DNA of 64,000 nt from Tenodera sinensis (Eukaryota > Arthropoda > Insecta > Mantodea > Mantidae): contig CM060965.1 in the NCBI GenBank assembly GCA_030765045.1, positions 23,176,935 through 23,240,934 of the forward strand, written 5' to 3'. Positions within the stretch are counted from its first letter, which is position 1; each line of letters starts with the position of its first letter. Made by a program: the position numbers and the translations under genes. Under the pieces are notes generated by a model that had not been told where the DNA came from, did not search any database, and was given only the letters and a program-made list of their open reading frames with translations. Of the stretch, positions 46,474-61,749 are shown piece by piece.

Positions 46474-47293
46474 TATTTTCTCTAGTGATAAGTAGAAGGA
46501 AGAATTGTATTCCACCCAAAAATTTGATGTCGAGATTTCACCCGAAATATATGTTTTGAGACCCCCTGAATCCCAAAAAGCATTTTTAGAAAAAGGTCTG
46601 TGTGTTGGTGTGTGTGTGGACATCATAATTCAAAAACCAAAAGTAGCTTAAAAACCAAAGTTGGTATTTAAGTTTAATGTCTTTCAAGGATGCGACACGA
46701 AGATTTTGAAGAAAATAGCCCCACCCTAAACTACCCTTTACATGGAACATTTTTCGAAAATTTTTATTTTCTTGAAAGTAGGCTCTAACGATTTTGATTA
46801 AAATGTCATGTTTGAGATAGTTTGATGACAAATGAAATGTATATCTTGAATTTTCTGGCTATAGCCCCTGTAGTCGTATTTACTCTGGACAACTTTTGCA
46901 TAACTGGTAAACCGTTAGAGATAGACAAAATTATACTATACAAAAAATGTAGATCTTGCTAAAATACACAATTTATGTCTCAATAAATGTTCTCGTAGGG
47001 TGAGCCATTTCGGAGATATTGTCATTTGTGTGACTTTCGGAAAATTTAAAACTTTCGTGAAATGGAACATCGTTGTTCATTTTTGTATATGTTAAGTGTG
47101 CAAAGAGAACAGATTCTCAAAGCTTTAAACGATTTGACTATCGCACAAAGGCTACTGTGTTCTACAAGGTAATAAGATAATTTGTACAAATGCTTATCGC
47201 AACTAACAGGAAGGTAATATAGGTATGAGAGTTTGTAAGAATGGTTAGTACAAGAGTAGAGAAAGTCATGTGACTGCAACACATCAGATTTTT
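46474..47293 (+). repeat. Element A, full-length copy, plus
   Basis: TATTTTCTCTAGTGATAAGT to CACATCAGATTTTT with a very short TG tract (about 46599-46618). About 820 bp, giving a good estimate of the length without the microsatellite. Confidence 0.9.
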
Positions 47294-47922
47294 GATGAAT
47301 TCAATTACTTCTTCTCCCTTACATAATGTGTTTCAATGCTCATCGAACTGCTGAGAGCTTTGTGTCTAGAATTTTATGTTGTGATTTTTCCTTCCTTCTG
47401 CGCAGCATGTGCTTATGCATATATTTTGCTTCGCTTGAATATGCAAATTAGTTTACTTGCAGGTTCATAACAATTGCCTGTCACTGATGTTCCAAACTGC
47501 TCTTTTGTATCTTTTTACGTGCTATCTCATTAGCTAAGAGGCATGAGCACGTTTTTCTTGATGTTAGAAACTATTTTGTAACGGGTCCCATCCTTTGCAA
47601 GGCAGCCTTGTGGGAGTTTCTCTAACTTTTTGTAGGTCGGACCAACTTTCCGTTTACCCATTATAGTTGCACATCTTCAACTCACATGTGACATCTATAC
47701 AACTTTCTCGATCCACTCTTCTATAAGTTTATTCTCTTCCCTACTTCATGTTTAAAATTTACATAAATACGTTCATTGCTTAGTTGTGGATATAACAAAT
47801 ATGAGATTCCGAAACAAATCTTTGAAAGCGTGCTCTTACTAAAAAGTTGGGAGCAATGGCCCTCAACGAGTGTGCCGCGACACACGCACGCACGTGATGC
47901 TTAACAGTGTTTGCGATATTTT
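47294..47922. other. Intronic sequence, little seen
   Basis: A weak A/B-type terminus at about 47675-47725 (CAACTCACATGTGACATC, CCACTCTTCTATAAGTTT). No other feature. Confidence 0.3.
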
Positions 47923-48360
47923 TACTTTTTGTACTACGTGTGGAAAGTGGGGGAAGTATTCGACTCAAAATCTCGAGACTTCACCGGAAATATATGTTTT
48001 GAGGCCCCCTGAAACAGAAGAATCAGTTTTAGAAAATGGCGTTGTGTGTGTGTGCGCGTGCGCGTGTGTGTGTGCGTGTGTGTTTGCGTGTTTGAACAGC
48101 GTAACTCAAAAACAAAAAACTTGATTAAAAACCAAAGTTGGTATTTAAATGTAACATCTTTCAAGGATGCGACACGAAGATTTTGAAGAAAATTCCTCAA
48201 CCATAAACTATCCTTTATACCGAAAATGCTTCAAACATTTCCATTTTCTCAAAATTGGCTTTAACGATTTTGATTAAAATTCCATATGTTAAAGATACTT
48301 TTATGACAAATGAAATGTACATTTTGAATTGTTTGGATGTAGTCTATGTAGTGCTGTTTA
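47923..48360 (+). repeat. Element A 5' half, plus, part of an internally inverted copy
   Basis: S subtype TACTTTTTGTACTACGTGTG, mixed TG/GCGC tract, body to ATGTAGTGCTGTTTA. The following 300 bp is the 3' half in the opposite orientation. Confidence 0.85.
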
Positions 48361-48659
48361 TGTGGGTATATAGTAGACTTTGAGCGATAATAAAATCCTT
48401 TATAGCTTTCAAACTTCATTATATTTGCACGCCTGACATATAAAAAATTAATAACGATGTTCCATTTGACAGGAGTATAAGTTCTCCAAAACTTATACAA
48501 ATAACAAGGAATATATCGGAAATGGTTCACTCTAAAAAAAATTATTTGGCATAAATTGTGTGTTTTGGCGAGATCTACATTTTTGTATACCTCTTACGGT
48601 TTACGAGTTATCCAAAGTAAACAGGACTACATAGGCTATAGGTAGAAAATTCCAAATAT
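48361..48659 (-). repeat. Element A 3' half, inverted relative to its 5' half
   Basis: TATAGTAGACTTTGAGCGAT to AGGACTACATAGGCTATAGG. It begins with the block that should lie near the element's 3' end and finishes where the plus part broke off, so together the two pieces make one element with its 3' half flipped. The outermost ~150 bp of the 3' end is missing. Confidence 0.8.
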
Positions 48660-51600
48660 CGCCTTACACGGGAAACAGACTTAAGAAAGTTTAGCTAGGT
48701 ACCTCACTGCTCGAAATAGCCGCGAATCGAAGTTGCCCTTCAAAGCCCGATTACTTTCAACAGAATGTCTTGCACAGTTTGCCCTTCATTCACTGCAGTC
48801 TTGGAAGTTGACGCTGCTTTTGATCATATCACTTTGTGCAGCTTAGATCAAAGGAAATGCTGCTGGTGTAGGTTCAGCGATGCAGAAGGAAGTAAGGAAG
48901 GAAGGTGAACTTAATCGGCAAGTTGGTGTGTTTCAAGTGGCGCGTGTCTAACAGAAACTGTCAACCACCGTCGCCTCCAGAAAACGATTGTGATCGATGC
49001 TGCAGAAACTTGACAACAAAAACACAAGATGCGGATTGCGGCAGCCATCTCTCTGGGGCACATTTTCGATTTGGGAATAGTGAACTGTCTCCCTCCCAAG
49101 TTTTACACTCTCTTCGGGTTTTCTTCACACGGAAATTAAACGGAACAATGCCGCTTCTTTAAAAGGATCCCGTTTCTGCTATTAAAAAGGGAAAATGAAA
49201 ATTTATTTCTTTATGGTATAATCATAGTTAACGTTCATTACAACTGACAAGAGCAATTTCCTTCTCTTTGTTGGGTAAGTTCTACCAACGATTGACGATC
49301 GTAGTTTTATGCATACATTCAATTCTATGAACCACACCGTAACTTCCTATGATTCGTTTCTAACTATAATTACATGGAATATCACATAAACTAATCATTT
49401 AATTTTAATAGATCAAAGAAAATATAATATACGATGTCATATTTCGCAAAAACTGTCATTTATGAAGAAGACTGCCGAAAATTACCTTTCACATGCTTTA
49501 TTATGTTTGCCTTTGTAGTTGAGCAGGTCGTTTTCCAATTTAGTAGCTTTATTTTGCGCAGATCGTAATTTAACTGAAGTTACAACATGGTGGACCGCAC
49601 TCATTCACCTGTTTTCCTGACGTAGATAAACTGGTTCAGTGTCTATGTTATATTCGGACAAACAAGATGCCCTTAACGCACGTTCTTGAAAAGAAAAACT
49701 GCAGTGTCGTGGTTCAAACCTTAGACTTTGATCATGCCAATTCAGTCAGATAAGTCCTGAACAGCGTTCTAGGCAGTTGGCAGAAGTTGTAAAGTACAGA
49801 TTTTCTAATTACTAATCCACCAGCTAAGAATATACATTGTATTATTACTGAATGTATTCTAAATCTGCTTTGCAGTCAAACGCATGTTTGCTTTCCTGAT
49901 TTAATTCGAAAATATTCCGCATTCCATGCAATACTTGAAATGTGCATAATAGGGGAAGGGGGAAATGGTTATATTCAGCAATATTTCGGGATGTTCCAGC
50001 TCCGTCTTAATTATTTTGTATGATACTTATTTTTCAAAACAGTATTTTGGGTAATTGCCTTTCGCGTATGTGCCACAAGAGTTCAATAAGACAAGAATGT
50101 TCCAAGATGTTCAGAGTAGGGTTTCGTAGTGAAAATCTTATCAATTTTTTGTGTTGAAAATTACACAACAATTCAGTTTATTATTCGTATAGTTCGCTTA
50201 TAAAATCATGAAGTTTTGTAAATCATGACATGCATTAAATATGACAATATTTAAAGTTTAATTTGGTGTTATAATAGTCTGCTGTTGTCATTATCCAGTT
50301 ATCAAAGTTGATTAAGAATTTAAAATGGCATCGTGGCTTTCTCGCTGCTTTATTCGCTGGATATATAGCTCCCTATTTCAAGCAGCAAGTGATTTCAGAA
50401 TCACTTGAATCATTACCATCATTTTCAGGTAATTTTATTTAGATAGCGGGAAGTTAAACCACTATCAATTTAAATCAGTGTAATATTACATAAATTCTAA
50501 TACCTTTATTGATCCATTGCGCAAGTTAAAACTGGTTCACAAAAACAAACGTGACCTTTGGTTCTTCCACTTTGGCATAAATTCGTATTGAAATCCTGCT
50601 CATTAATATTCAGTCAATGTCTTGTAGATTTCGACTCTGAAACAAATCCCGTTTCATGCCACCGTGGATGTAGTAATCGGAGGACCGCACACGTTACCAC
50701 GGTAACTCCTCGCACATGCGCTCTGGAACACTTTTCTAATCTTCCTGTGTAAGAAAATATTATATTATCTTTTGAGAGCTACTACGTATTGTCAATTGTT
50801 TTTAAAAATCGATATGAACCCTTATCTGGCGACGCTCCATTGCGAAACGGTACAAACTTTCAAAACATGACCATTATTTTCTTTTTTCTAATTTGCAGAA
50901 TATGTTGTAATAACTACTTTTTAGGTTATTTTTCGACATCTTTATAAGGTGATTGTGCACATGTTTTATAACGTGATTAGTCCGGTAGTTTTGGTAAACA
51001 TGCAGTCTAGAGAATTCTTACTTAACCTAAAAGTTCAATTTTACCAGCTGTTGTTTCAGTATAAAACAAAAGAGTTCTGTGTAGTCGAGGAAACCATTTT
51101 TGCACGTAAGCGTTGATGGGTGAAGTTTACTCTTTTCTAACAAAACTTCAGTAGCTGCTAGTGCATTGTGAACAATGCATGGGGCTTCAGTTTTATTTCC
51201 TCCAGAAATAGAGAAAAAGCCTGTGACCACAGGATGCGCGTGACGGACGTGCAATCAGTAACAAAGATTTGCTGGAAGCACTTCAGGGACAGGGTAGGTA
51301 ACGTTTTTCACAACACCAGGGGAAACGAAACCCGGGAGAAGAATCGCAGCCCACTTCCTGGATGGTTAATGTAACTTCCTCTCCACGCCGTCCTCGCTTT
51401 CTCAGCGTCTCTCTCCGGTGCCTTAGAGTTTTCAGATTATTATTCCCGCATCCTCAGGGAAATAAGAATACAATGTTGAAAAATATACATTCCTGTTTCG
51501 GAGGTTCTTGTTTATACTGAATATATATAAAAGCTGTATCAAACGGTTCCAAACTCTGGGGAATTACGGAGGTAATTGTTGGAATTCCGAGGACTTATTC

Positions 51601-51801
51601 ATCATCCGAAATAATATAACCGATGGTCAGAGGACACTCCTCAAATTGCAGACAAAGATAATTTTAAGCAGCCGAGTTAAATCTCCAGCAAGTTGTTTGG
51701 AATGATTCACAATAATAATGTAGTGGACCAAAGTTAAACAAAAGGCTGCCTCACGATTTGAATTGTTTTTGCAATGGTCTCTATACCTTATATGTTTAAA
51801 C
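48660..51801. other. Intronic sequence, no feature seen
   Basis: 3.1 kb without recognised exon or repeat. Frames at 48905-49162 and 51168-51374 were inspected for receptor motifs (Cys-Trp of loop 2, TM5) and show none. Confidence 0.4.
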
Positions 51802-54030
<2,229 letters not shown>

Positions 54031-54545
54031 AAAAAAAATCACAAAAACAGGCGAAAATCGGTCACCCAGGTATTGGTAAGTTAGAGTGACATTTGAAGGT
54101 AACATACATACTTACCTCGACGTGTCGTGGCCCATTCCCGTACACCCCAATAGTGTTTCTCTCTCTCTCTGTGTGTATATATACATATATTATAAAAACG
54201 AAATTATATATTAACTCCTAACACTTTTTGAGGGATTATAAATAACAAAGTTTTCAAAAAAGAAAGCAGTTTTTATTACAAGCTTCTAAGGCAAACTGCA
54301 TCATCAACACCCTCTGGAATAAACGGATAGCACACCCAGCTAGTTTGATTTTTTTTAAATTTTAAACTAAATAATAGATTCACAATACATTGCTATTACT
54401 AATAAGTTCTTTTTTGGGAGGGGGAGTTAGTATTGTTAAAATAATACGCAGGCTTATTGGTAATGTAAGATTGATTGTTTCGGATGTCCTCCAATAGACA
54501 TGTAAATTGTCAGTTGTGAAGGCTTAATCCATCACTCTAAGAGTA

Positions 54546-54607
<62 letters not shown>

Positions 54608-55252
54608 ATTGTTTAACCAGCCTCCTATCTTCCAAGCTTTGATTGATCGGGGTCTCCAAAGACCTAGATATGAGCTTAAAATGTTCGGTGTGTATGGAGG
54701 TTACAGCATCTCAAAGGAGCATTAGCTCAGCTCAACGAACAGTAATAAGAAGCAGACCATGCGCATCTAATAATACTGTAAGAGGAACCTTAACCTAGCA
54801 AATTAGGTGTTGGATGTTTTATGAAAGATCTAGCGTCTTCAAAGAATGAAGGGCTTATTAGATATTCTGTCACTGTTTCTCTGCTGGGTAAACCTGAGTA
54901 GGCATGGGAACTGCAGCAGCTGGTGCACCCAACCACTGGTCCTCTAGCTACGAGCTTGGATTAACGTCTACAAATTCCCACAAAATGTTTGCGCTGCCTC
55001 TCTAAAGATACTTCAAGCCTTTCTGGCAAATAATGTCCAAACTGCGGACCTTTGCGCTATCTGCGAGTGCCGTAGGTAATACAAAATTAGAAATCCAAAC
55101 AATCTTCAATAATAGAAATACCAGAGCTTTTGAATCTAACAAAGATTTTACCAAACTGCAAAAGTCTACGGAACTGTGATTTTACAACTTCAAGAGTACT
55201 TTGTGAATACTCATATTCGTAAACATAAAAGGGAAGATATTATTTCACTTTT
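54031..55252. other. Intronic sequence with (CA)n
   Basis: (CA)n at 54547-54606. No other feature recognised. Confidence 0.4.
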
Positions 55253-55375
55253 TACTTTCTCTACTGGTAAGTACAAGGAAGTATTGTATTCCAACCAAAA
55301 ATTCGATGTCGAGATTTCACCGGAAATATATGTTTTGAGACCCCCTGAATCGAAAAAAAGCATTTTTAGAAACAG

Positions 55376-55468
<93 letters not shown>

Positions 55469-55798
55469 CACCGTAACTCAAAAAGGAAAATTCATTTAAA
55501 AACCAAATTTGCTATTTAAGTTTAATAACTTTCAAAGATGCGACGCGAATATTTTGAAGAAAATTCCTTCACCCTAAACTACCCTTTACATGGAATATTT
55601 TTCGAAAACTTTGACTTTCTCAAAAATGGTTCTAACGATTTTGATTACAATGCAATATATTTAAGACATTTTATTGCATATGAAATGTATATTTTGAATT
55701 TTCTGGCTATAGCCTATGTAGTTCTGTTTATTCTTGACAACTTTTACATAACTTGTTAACCGTAAGAGGGAGACCAAATCTTACAGTACAAAAAATGT
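55253..55798 (+). repeat. Element A copy, plus, 5' part, split by an insertion
   Basis: TACTTTCTCTACTGGTAAGT through S, a TG tract (55376-55466, with one CTA interruption), and body to TACAGTACAAAAAATGT. The body resumes at 56331 with the same 12 bases. Confidence 0.88.
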
Positions 55799-56330
55799 TG
55801 TTGTTAGCTAATGCTAGATTTCTGACAACGAAGTCATTAATCCTCTTGCTCTCCAATATTTTTCACTGATAGAGCAATAGCAGTAATAGTAACCGGTTTT
55901 TAGAGAGCACCATATTTTTATGTTTTGGCGGTCACATCGCTCTCTCACAACCCCCAGAATGTCTGGAGGACCACAGCTGTCGTTGGTTTACGGGTCTCAA
56001 CGACCTGACCGGGAGAATTATCAAAATAAATTCACCGACCATATCCTCTGATTGCCAATCAGAGGACGTATTACATGCCATGGCAGGTCAGCATGTTAGG
56101 GGTTAAGATTTTATAGAGAAATGGAGAGGTTGGAAAAATAAAGACTCCCTAGCCCTCGGGTACCCTAATAGCATCGGGGTCGGAAGAGAACAAGAGATGA
56201 CCAAGGTAAGGTCAGATAGAAAAGTTACAGTGAGGAGCAAAACACCAGTAAGTGGAAGTAATGTTCTGCTCAGCTTGGGTACCTTGTGGTCGCTATTCAC
56301 ATATCCCCTAGACGGAGACCCCTGGGTAAA
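55799..56330 (+). mobile_element. 532-bp insertion with 12-bp target site duplication
   Basis: TACAAAAAATGT occurs at 55787-55798 and again at 56331-56342. In intact element A it occurs once, so this is a target duplication. The insert starts TGTTGTTAGCTAATGCTAGA and contains GACAACGAAGTCATTAATC, TTGCTCTCCAATATTTTTCA and ATTGCCAATCAGAGGACG. It ends CGGAGACCCCTGGGTAAA. The duplication length suits target-primed retroposition. There is no poly-A and no tRNA-like head that I can read, and it has no coding frame of note. Strand is arbitrary. Confidence 0.8.
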
Positions 56331-56535
56331 TACAAAAAATGTAGATATCGTTAAGACAAATACATTTTTTTTTCTGGAGTGAACGATTTCGGAGATATTC
56401 CTTGTTATTTTTGTGAGTGTTGGAACACTTGAACGTCGTTATTCAGCCATGCAAAGGGAATGCAATCTCAAAGGTTTAAGATATTTGACTATCGCTGCAA
56501 GCCTACGGTATTCCTGTATTCCCCTTGCAACTTGC
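56331..56535 (+). repeat. Element A, remainder of the split copy, plus
   Basis: TACAAAAAATGTAGATATCG to TGTATTCCCCTTGCAACT. The last ~150 bp of the 3' end is absent. Confidence 0.85.
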
Positions 56536-56540
56536 ATGCA

Positions 56541-58078
56541 TGTCTTAAGGTAGTTACGTGTTTTTCTAGCTTCTAAAAGACAGAACGTAACGCAATGCAA
56601 CGCAGCGGTTTCTGGCATCCATACCGTTGACATTTATCTGCCGCAGGACGGAGCCATGAATATAAACGTACTCACATTAAACATAACAGTATATATAGCG
56701 CATTAACATTTCAGTGAGTCGTGGAAATGCGTGGAAATGCCCATTCACTTGAGTTACACATTTTCAACTTGAAGCGGTTTTATAGGCGGTATTATGGAAA
56801 GGTCACACAGTCACGTGATGTCTCCGTAACATTTTCCTCGCTTTATTCTTTTATTGCTGCGTGGCTAAGAACGATTACACTTAAGTATTACATCTATGAA
56901 CAATGAACTCTGTACCATTTTATCCCACAGAAGGTAAGGAGGGTAATCAGGGAAGGAAATATTATGTTGGCTACAGTGATATTTAAAGGAAAAAAAAAAA
57001 CAAACAAATGCTAAGCCAGTATTCTATACGTAAATGTTTTAAGAATAGTTTACATAGACAGTGCAAGATTCCTAAGCTGTCTTCTAAATATCGAAACCTA
57101 AAATGTTTTCAACACATCTGAAAGGTAGCGCTAGGATCTGATCTTTGTTTTCAACGCAGTTAAATCTGTAATTACGCAAGCAGCTGTATTTATAATAGCA
57201 GTTTGCAGTTACAGTTGTTCCACTGTCTGTTTAACTGTTACGGCTCGTCGTTACTTTGTAATTGATTTTCTTTGTGCCAGAGTTAATATGCACGCTTGAA
57301 TACTTAACTGTAATCCGGATTTGTGAAACATGAGTTCATTCCGAATTGTGAAAATTGGAGGTCCCGGAGTAAGTACTTACTATTTAATTCAACATCATTA
57401 ACGCGGGCGTATATAAAAGAGCACGGATTTGTACACAAATGTATTCAAATTACCTACTGAAACATACATTGTAAGGTTTTCACCTGTAATGACAGTTTGC
57501 AAGTTGCAACACTTGGCAAAGTTTGTAAAAACTGTCATTATTGAATTACATATTGAGAAACTTTTAGCGAAGAGAAAACAAAACAATCTCACTAATAATT
57601 ACACGCCACGGAATTAAACCAGTAACACCTTATTACTCTATGGCCATAGAAATAGATATTAGCGAAAATAAGCAACATGAGATAATTAAAAATCAAGAAA
57701 TTATAGAAATTATTATAGATAAAAGCAATATTATTAACACGATGAAGAGAAAAAATGTGAGCTACGCTCATACTATTCTACAAAAACGACGAAAGTCCAT
57801 TCCAGTTTTTTATTCTCACTTTATTTTCTTCTAAAACATTTGCACAACACAGCAGACGTTGACGCAGTCGTGATATTACAATTCACTACTGTTTTCTTCT
57901 TGTAACATCGACTCACTCCTTTCTGTATGTTCAATTTATCTGTTTCAGCTGACCTGGACGATAGGTACAATTACTCGAAAGTCTTAATTTCTTCGCTGTC
58001 TTCATTTCGACGCTGTCGTACACACCCGTGCTCACACATTAAAACTAAAAGCTGACTTACTCCCAACTCCCGATGCCT
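56541..58078. other. Intronic sequence, no feature seen
   Basis: 1.5 kb, AT-rich, no exon or repeat recognised. The Lys/Asn/Ile-rich frame at 57640-57834 reflects base composition. Confidence 0.35.
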
Positions 58079-58270
58079 CGCCTCCTTATATAGCGAGGAT
58101 GACGTAAACGGACCTTTCTGGAATTCCACATTTCTGGAACATCTACAAATAGCCGGCCGCCAGGCTCTTCTCAAATGTTTTCAAAAACCCCCTTTGTGTT
58201 GCTGCTCACCGCCTGTGGTGTGACGTAGCCTTTTTATATTGCCGCTGCTGTCGGCCGGGCGTCACATCAC
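58079..58270 (+). repeat. Dispersed repeat D, copy 2
   Basis: CTCCTTATATAGCGAGGATG, ACCTTTCTGGAATTCCACAT, AAAAACCCCCTTTGTGTTGC, CCTGTGGTGTGACGTAGCC. Same order as 19.94-20.14 kb but with shorter spacing in the second half. Confidence 0.5.
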
Positions 58271-58561
58271 TCTGTCTTCCATCTATCTTTATTCTTATAT
58301 TTTCTTTTCTACTAGAAACTAACCGTACTAAACCTTATTTTTGAGAGAAGTGATGCAGTAATAAGTTAATTAAACATTTTTGTTGTCAGTATGAGTGCCA
58401 AGAGCCTGAAGTAATTGTAAAATCTTTAAAACGCGAATTCCTATATGCTGGCTTTGAAATTCTTTATGACATTAAAATAAACCAAAAATGAATATAGTTA
58501 TAAAATTATGATAAACTGCAAATTTTACACCAATAGCAATAAATATTTTGGAAGTGTAGTA

Positions 58562-58690
58562 CGGACCTTTTTCTAAAAATGCTTCTACTTTTTATTCTGG
58601 GGATCTCAAAAATATATTTCCGGTGAAATCTCGGTATCGAATTTTTGGGTGAAATACAATACTTCCTTCTACTTACCAGTAGAGAAAGTA
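58562..58690 (-). repeat. Element A, S module inverted in front of its body
   Basis: CGGACCTTTTTCTAAAAATG, CCGGTGAAATCTCGGTATCG, TTACCAGTAGAGAAAGTA. S is reversed, and its outer end is fused directly to the body start at 58691. The TG tract is missing. Junction identical to that at 46473/46474. Confidence 0.88.
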
Positions 58691-59378
58691 AAAACGAAAA
58701 GTCGGTTAAAAACCAAAGTTAGTATTTAAGTTTAATGTCTTTCAAGGATGCGACACGAAGATTTTGAAGAAAATAGCCCCACCCTAAACTACCCTTTACA
58801 TGGAAAATTTTTCGAAAATTTTGATTTTCTTGAAAATAGCTCTAACGATTTTGATTAAAATGTCATATGTATGAGATATTTTTATGGCAAATGAAATGTA
58901 TATCTTGAATTTTCTGTTTATGGCTCCTGCAGTCGTATTTACTCTGGACGTCTTTTGCATAATTGGTAAACGGTTAGAGATAGACCAAATTATACTGTAC
59001 AAAAAATGTAGATCTTTCTAAAATACACAATTTATATCTCAATAAATTTTCTTGTAGAGTGAACCATTTCGGAGATATTCCTTGTAATTTGTGTGAGTTT
59101 CGGAAAACTTAAAAACTTTCGCGAAATGGCACATCGTTGTTCATTTTTTATATGTTAAGTGTGCAAAGAGAACGGAATCTCAAAGCTTTAAAACATTTGA
59201 TTATCGCACAAAGCCCACTGTATTCTAATATTCCCCTTGCATCTACAAGGAAATAAGCAATAAGATATTTTGTACAAATGTTTATCTTAACTAACACGAA
59301 GAAGATACAGGAATAAGAGTTTGTAAGAACCGTTAGTACAAGAGTAGAGAAAGTCATGTGAGTGGAACACATCAGATT
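58691..59378 (+). repeat. Element A body, plus, following an inverted S
   Basis: AAAACGAAAAGTCGGTTAAA to GTGGAACACATCAGATTCT. Complete and well-preserved body, one of the closest to the apparent consensus. Confidence 0.9.
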
Positions 59379-59980
59379 CTGTAACTCTGTATAGTTTGGG
59401 AGTTGGTATTGAAATAGTACAAGTTTTGCACCTGTGTACGTCTTGCACGCCAGCACCTGCATGTCCAGAAAAAGGCATCCTCGTGGACGAGCGTGTTAGC
59501 TCGGCTGTGAAGTGCAAGAGAGTCTGACTGACGTAGGTAAAAGGGCAGCAGGGCAAGTAATGCTCTCTCAACTGGAATTTGTGATACTAAAGCACCGGCC
59601 TGCCTGGACCTTATCGCTTCCTTCTTTCCGTGAATAAGCTGAATTTGTTATTCAGCATGCGGGAATAACAGGCGATTGCCATAGAGGCTAACAGAAGCTG
59701 AAAATCGAGCACAATAAAGTTTCTTCCCTCCACACATTCAGAAAATTCAATTTAGATATATCTTCTACAGAGTAGCCACAAGGTTCAGTTGGACTAAACC
59801 CACTGTAATCTTTTCTACGTATTCTGCATTGCATATTACGTACAAACAGCCACTTGGAATAATGTTTCTCCCTAAGGCTGCTTAATTAACTTTTTACCTA
59901 GAACAATGCTCGTACTTCTATCTTAAAAACCTCAGGTAAATACCAGGAAATGAAACGTGGCCAATGAATAAATATCAAAG
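59379..59980. other. Intronic sequence, no feature seen
   Basis: No exon or repeat recognised between element A and the TG/TGCG array. Confidence 0.35.
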
Positions 59981-60287
<307 letters not shown>

Positions 60288-60729
60288 TGCTGAGGCATTA
60301 ATTGAAATAATATAACAGAGTAATAAGGAAAAACTGTGACAAAGATCGAATCTATGGCAAATAGTTAAGTATGATTACGGGCATGAAAGATATGATGCTT
60401 AATTTAAAAAGTTCGCTTGTCGAAAATGTTATCCTACTTATTCACAGGTATTTTAACCTGCTCCTTGTCTTTAAACATTTTATATCTGCTGTAGAAATAT
60501 GGAATCTAAAGGTTATTATGTCGCATTGGGAATAACATGCGCGCTTGCGTGTTCATTCAGAAGCACGCAGGTTTTTGTTGGCCGAGATTTATCGATCGTT
60601 TCTGATGACATACAATTTATGCGACATACCTTAGTGGTCTGAACACACGCACAAAAGACCGCAGCATATGACACAAATATTACATTAGTAATCACCCCTA
60701 TATAAACTTTCCTGTTCTTTCTGTCTTTT
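60288..60729. other. Intronic sequence, no feature seen
   Basis: No feature recognised. Confidence 0.35.
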
Positions 60730-61542
60730 TACTTTCTCTACTGTATTCCACCCCAAAAATTCGATGTCGAGATTTCACCGGAAACATGTTTTGAGACCCC
60801 TGAATCCAAAAAGAGCATTTTTAGAAAAAGGTCTGTGTGTATATGTGTGTCTGTCTGTCAAAAACGAAAAGTCGGTTAAGAACCAAAGTTGGTATTTAAG
60901 TTTAATGTCTTTCAAGGATGCGACACGAAGAATTTGAAGAAAATAGCCCCACCCTAAACTACCCTTTACATGGAAAATTTTTCTAAAACTTTGATTTTCT
61001 TGAAAATGGCTGTAACGATTTTGATTAAAACGTCGTATGTTTAAGATATTTGTATGAAAGTTGAAATGTATATTCTGAATTTCCTAGCTCTAGCCCCTGT
61101 AGTCCTATTCACTCTAGACGACTTTTGTATAACTAGTAAACCGTTAGAGATAGACCAAATCATACTACACAAAAAATGTACATCTTGCTAAAATATACAC
61201 TTTATGTCCAAATAAAATTTTTTGTAGAGTGAACCATTTCGGAGATATTCCTTGTTGTGGGTGAGTTTCGGAAAACTTAAAACTTTCGTGAAATGGAATA
61301 TGGTTGTTCATTTTTGTATATGTTAAGTGTGCAAAGAGAACAGAATCTCAAAGCTTTAAACGATTTGACTATCGCACAAAGCCTACTGTATTCTAATATT
61401 CCCCTTGCACCTACAAGGAAATAAGCAACAAGATAATTTCTGCAAATGTTTATCTTAACAAGAAGATATAGGAATAAGAGTTTGTAAGAATGGTTAGTAC
61501 AAGAGTGGAGAAAGTCATGTGAGTACGGCACGTCACATTTTT
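60730..61542 (+). repeat. Element A, full-length copy, plus
   Basis: TACTTTCTCTACTGTATTCC (10 bp shorter at GGTAAGTAG), S, a TGTGTGTATATGTGTG tract, then TCTGTCAAAAACGAAAAGTC without the GGACAGCATAACTC block. The body runs to CACGTCACATTTTT. About 813 bp. Confidence 0.9.
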
Positions 61543-61749
61543 AAGGGCAAGATTATATATACCCAGAGGCTGTCACATTAATAACATGGGTGTTACTATT
61601 ATGCCCAATGCATTATAAATAAATCAATAAATAAATACAAGTAATCGGGTTTACAGATGACAATCTTGAAGCTTCTTGTTTATCATGCTATATCCCAAGT
61701 TTCTAGCATGACTCTTGCTGGAGGTATGGTTACACATTAAAAGGAATAG

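Noticed and set aside
48905..49162. Cys-rich plus frame as a downstream receptor or secreted-protein exon
   Set aside because: No class B receptor motif, no AG acceptor with a good pyrimidine tract in the right phase, and no recognised family.
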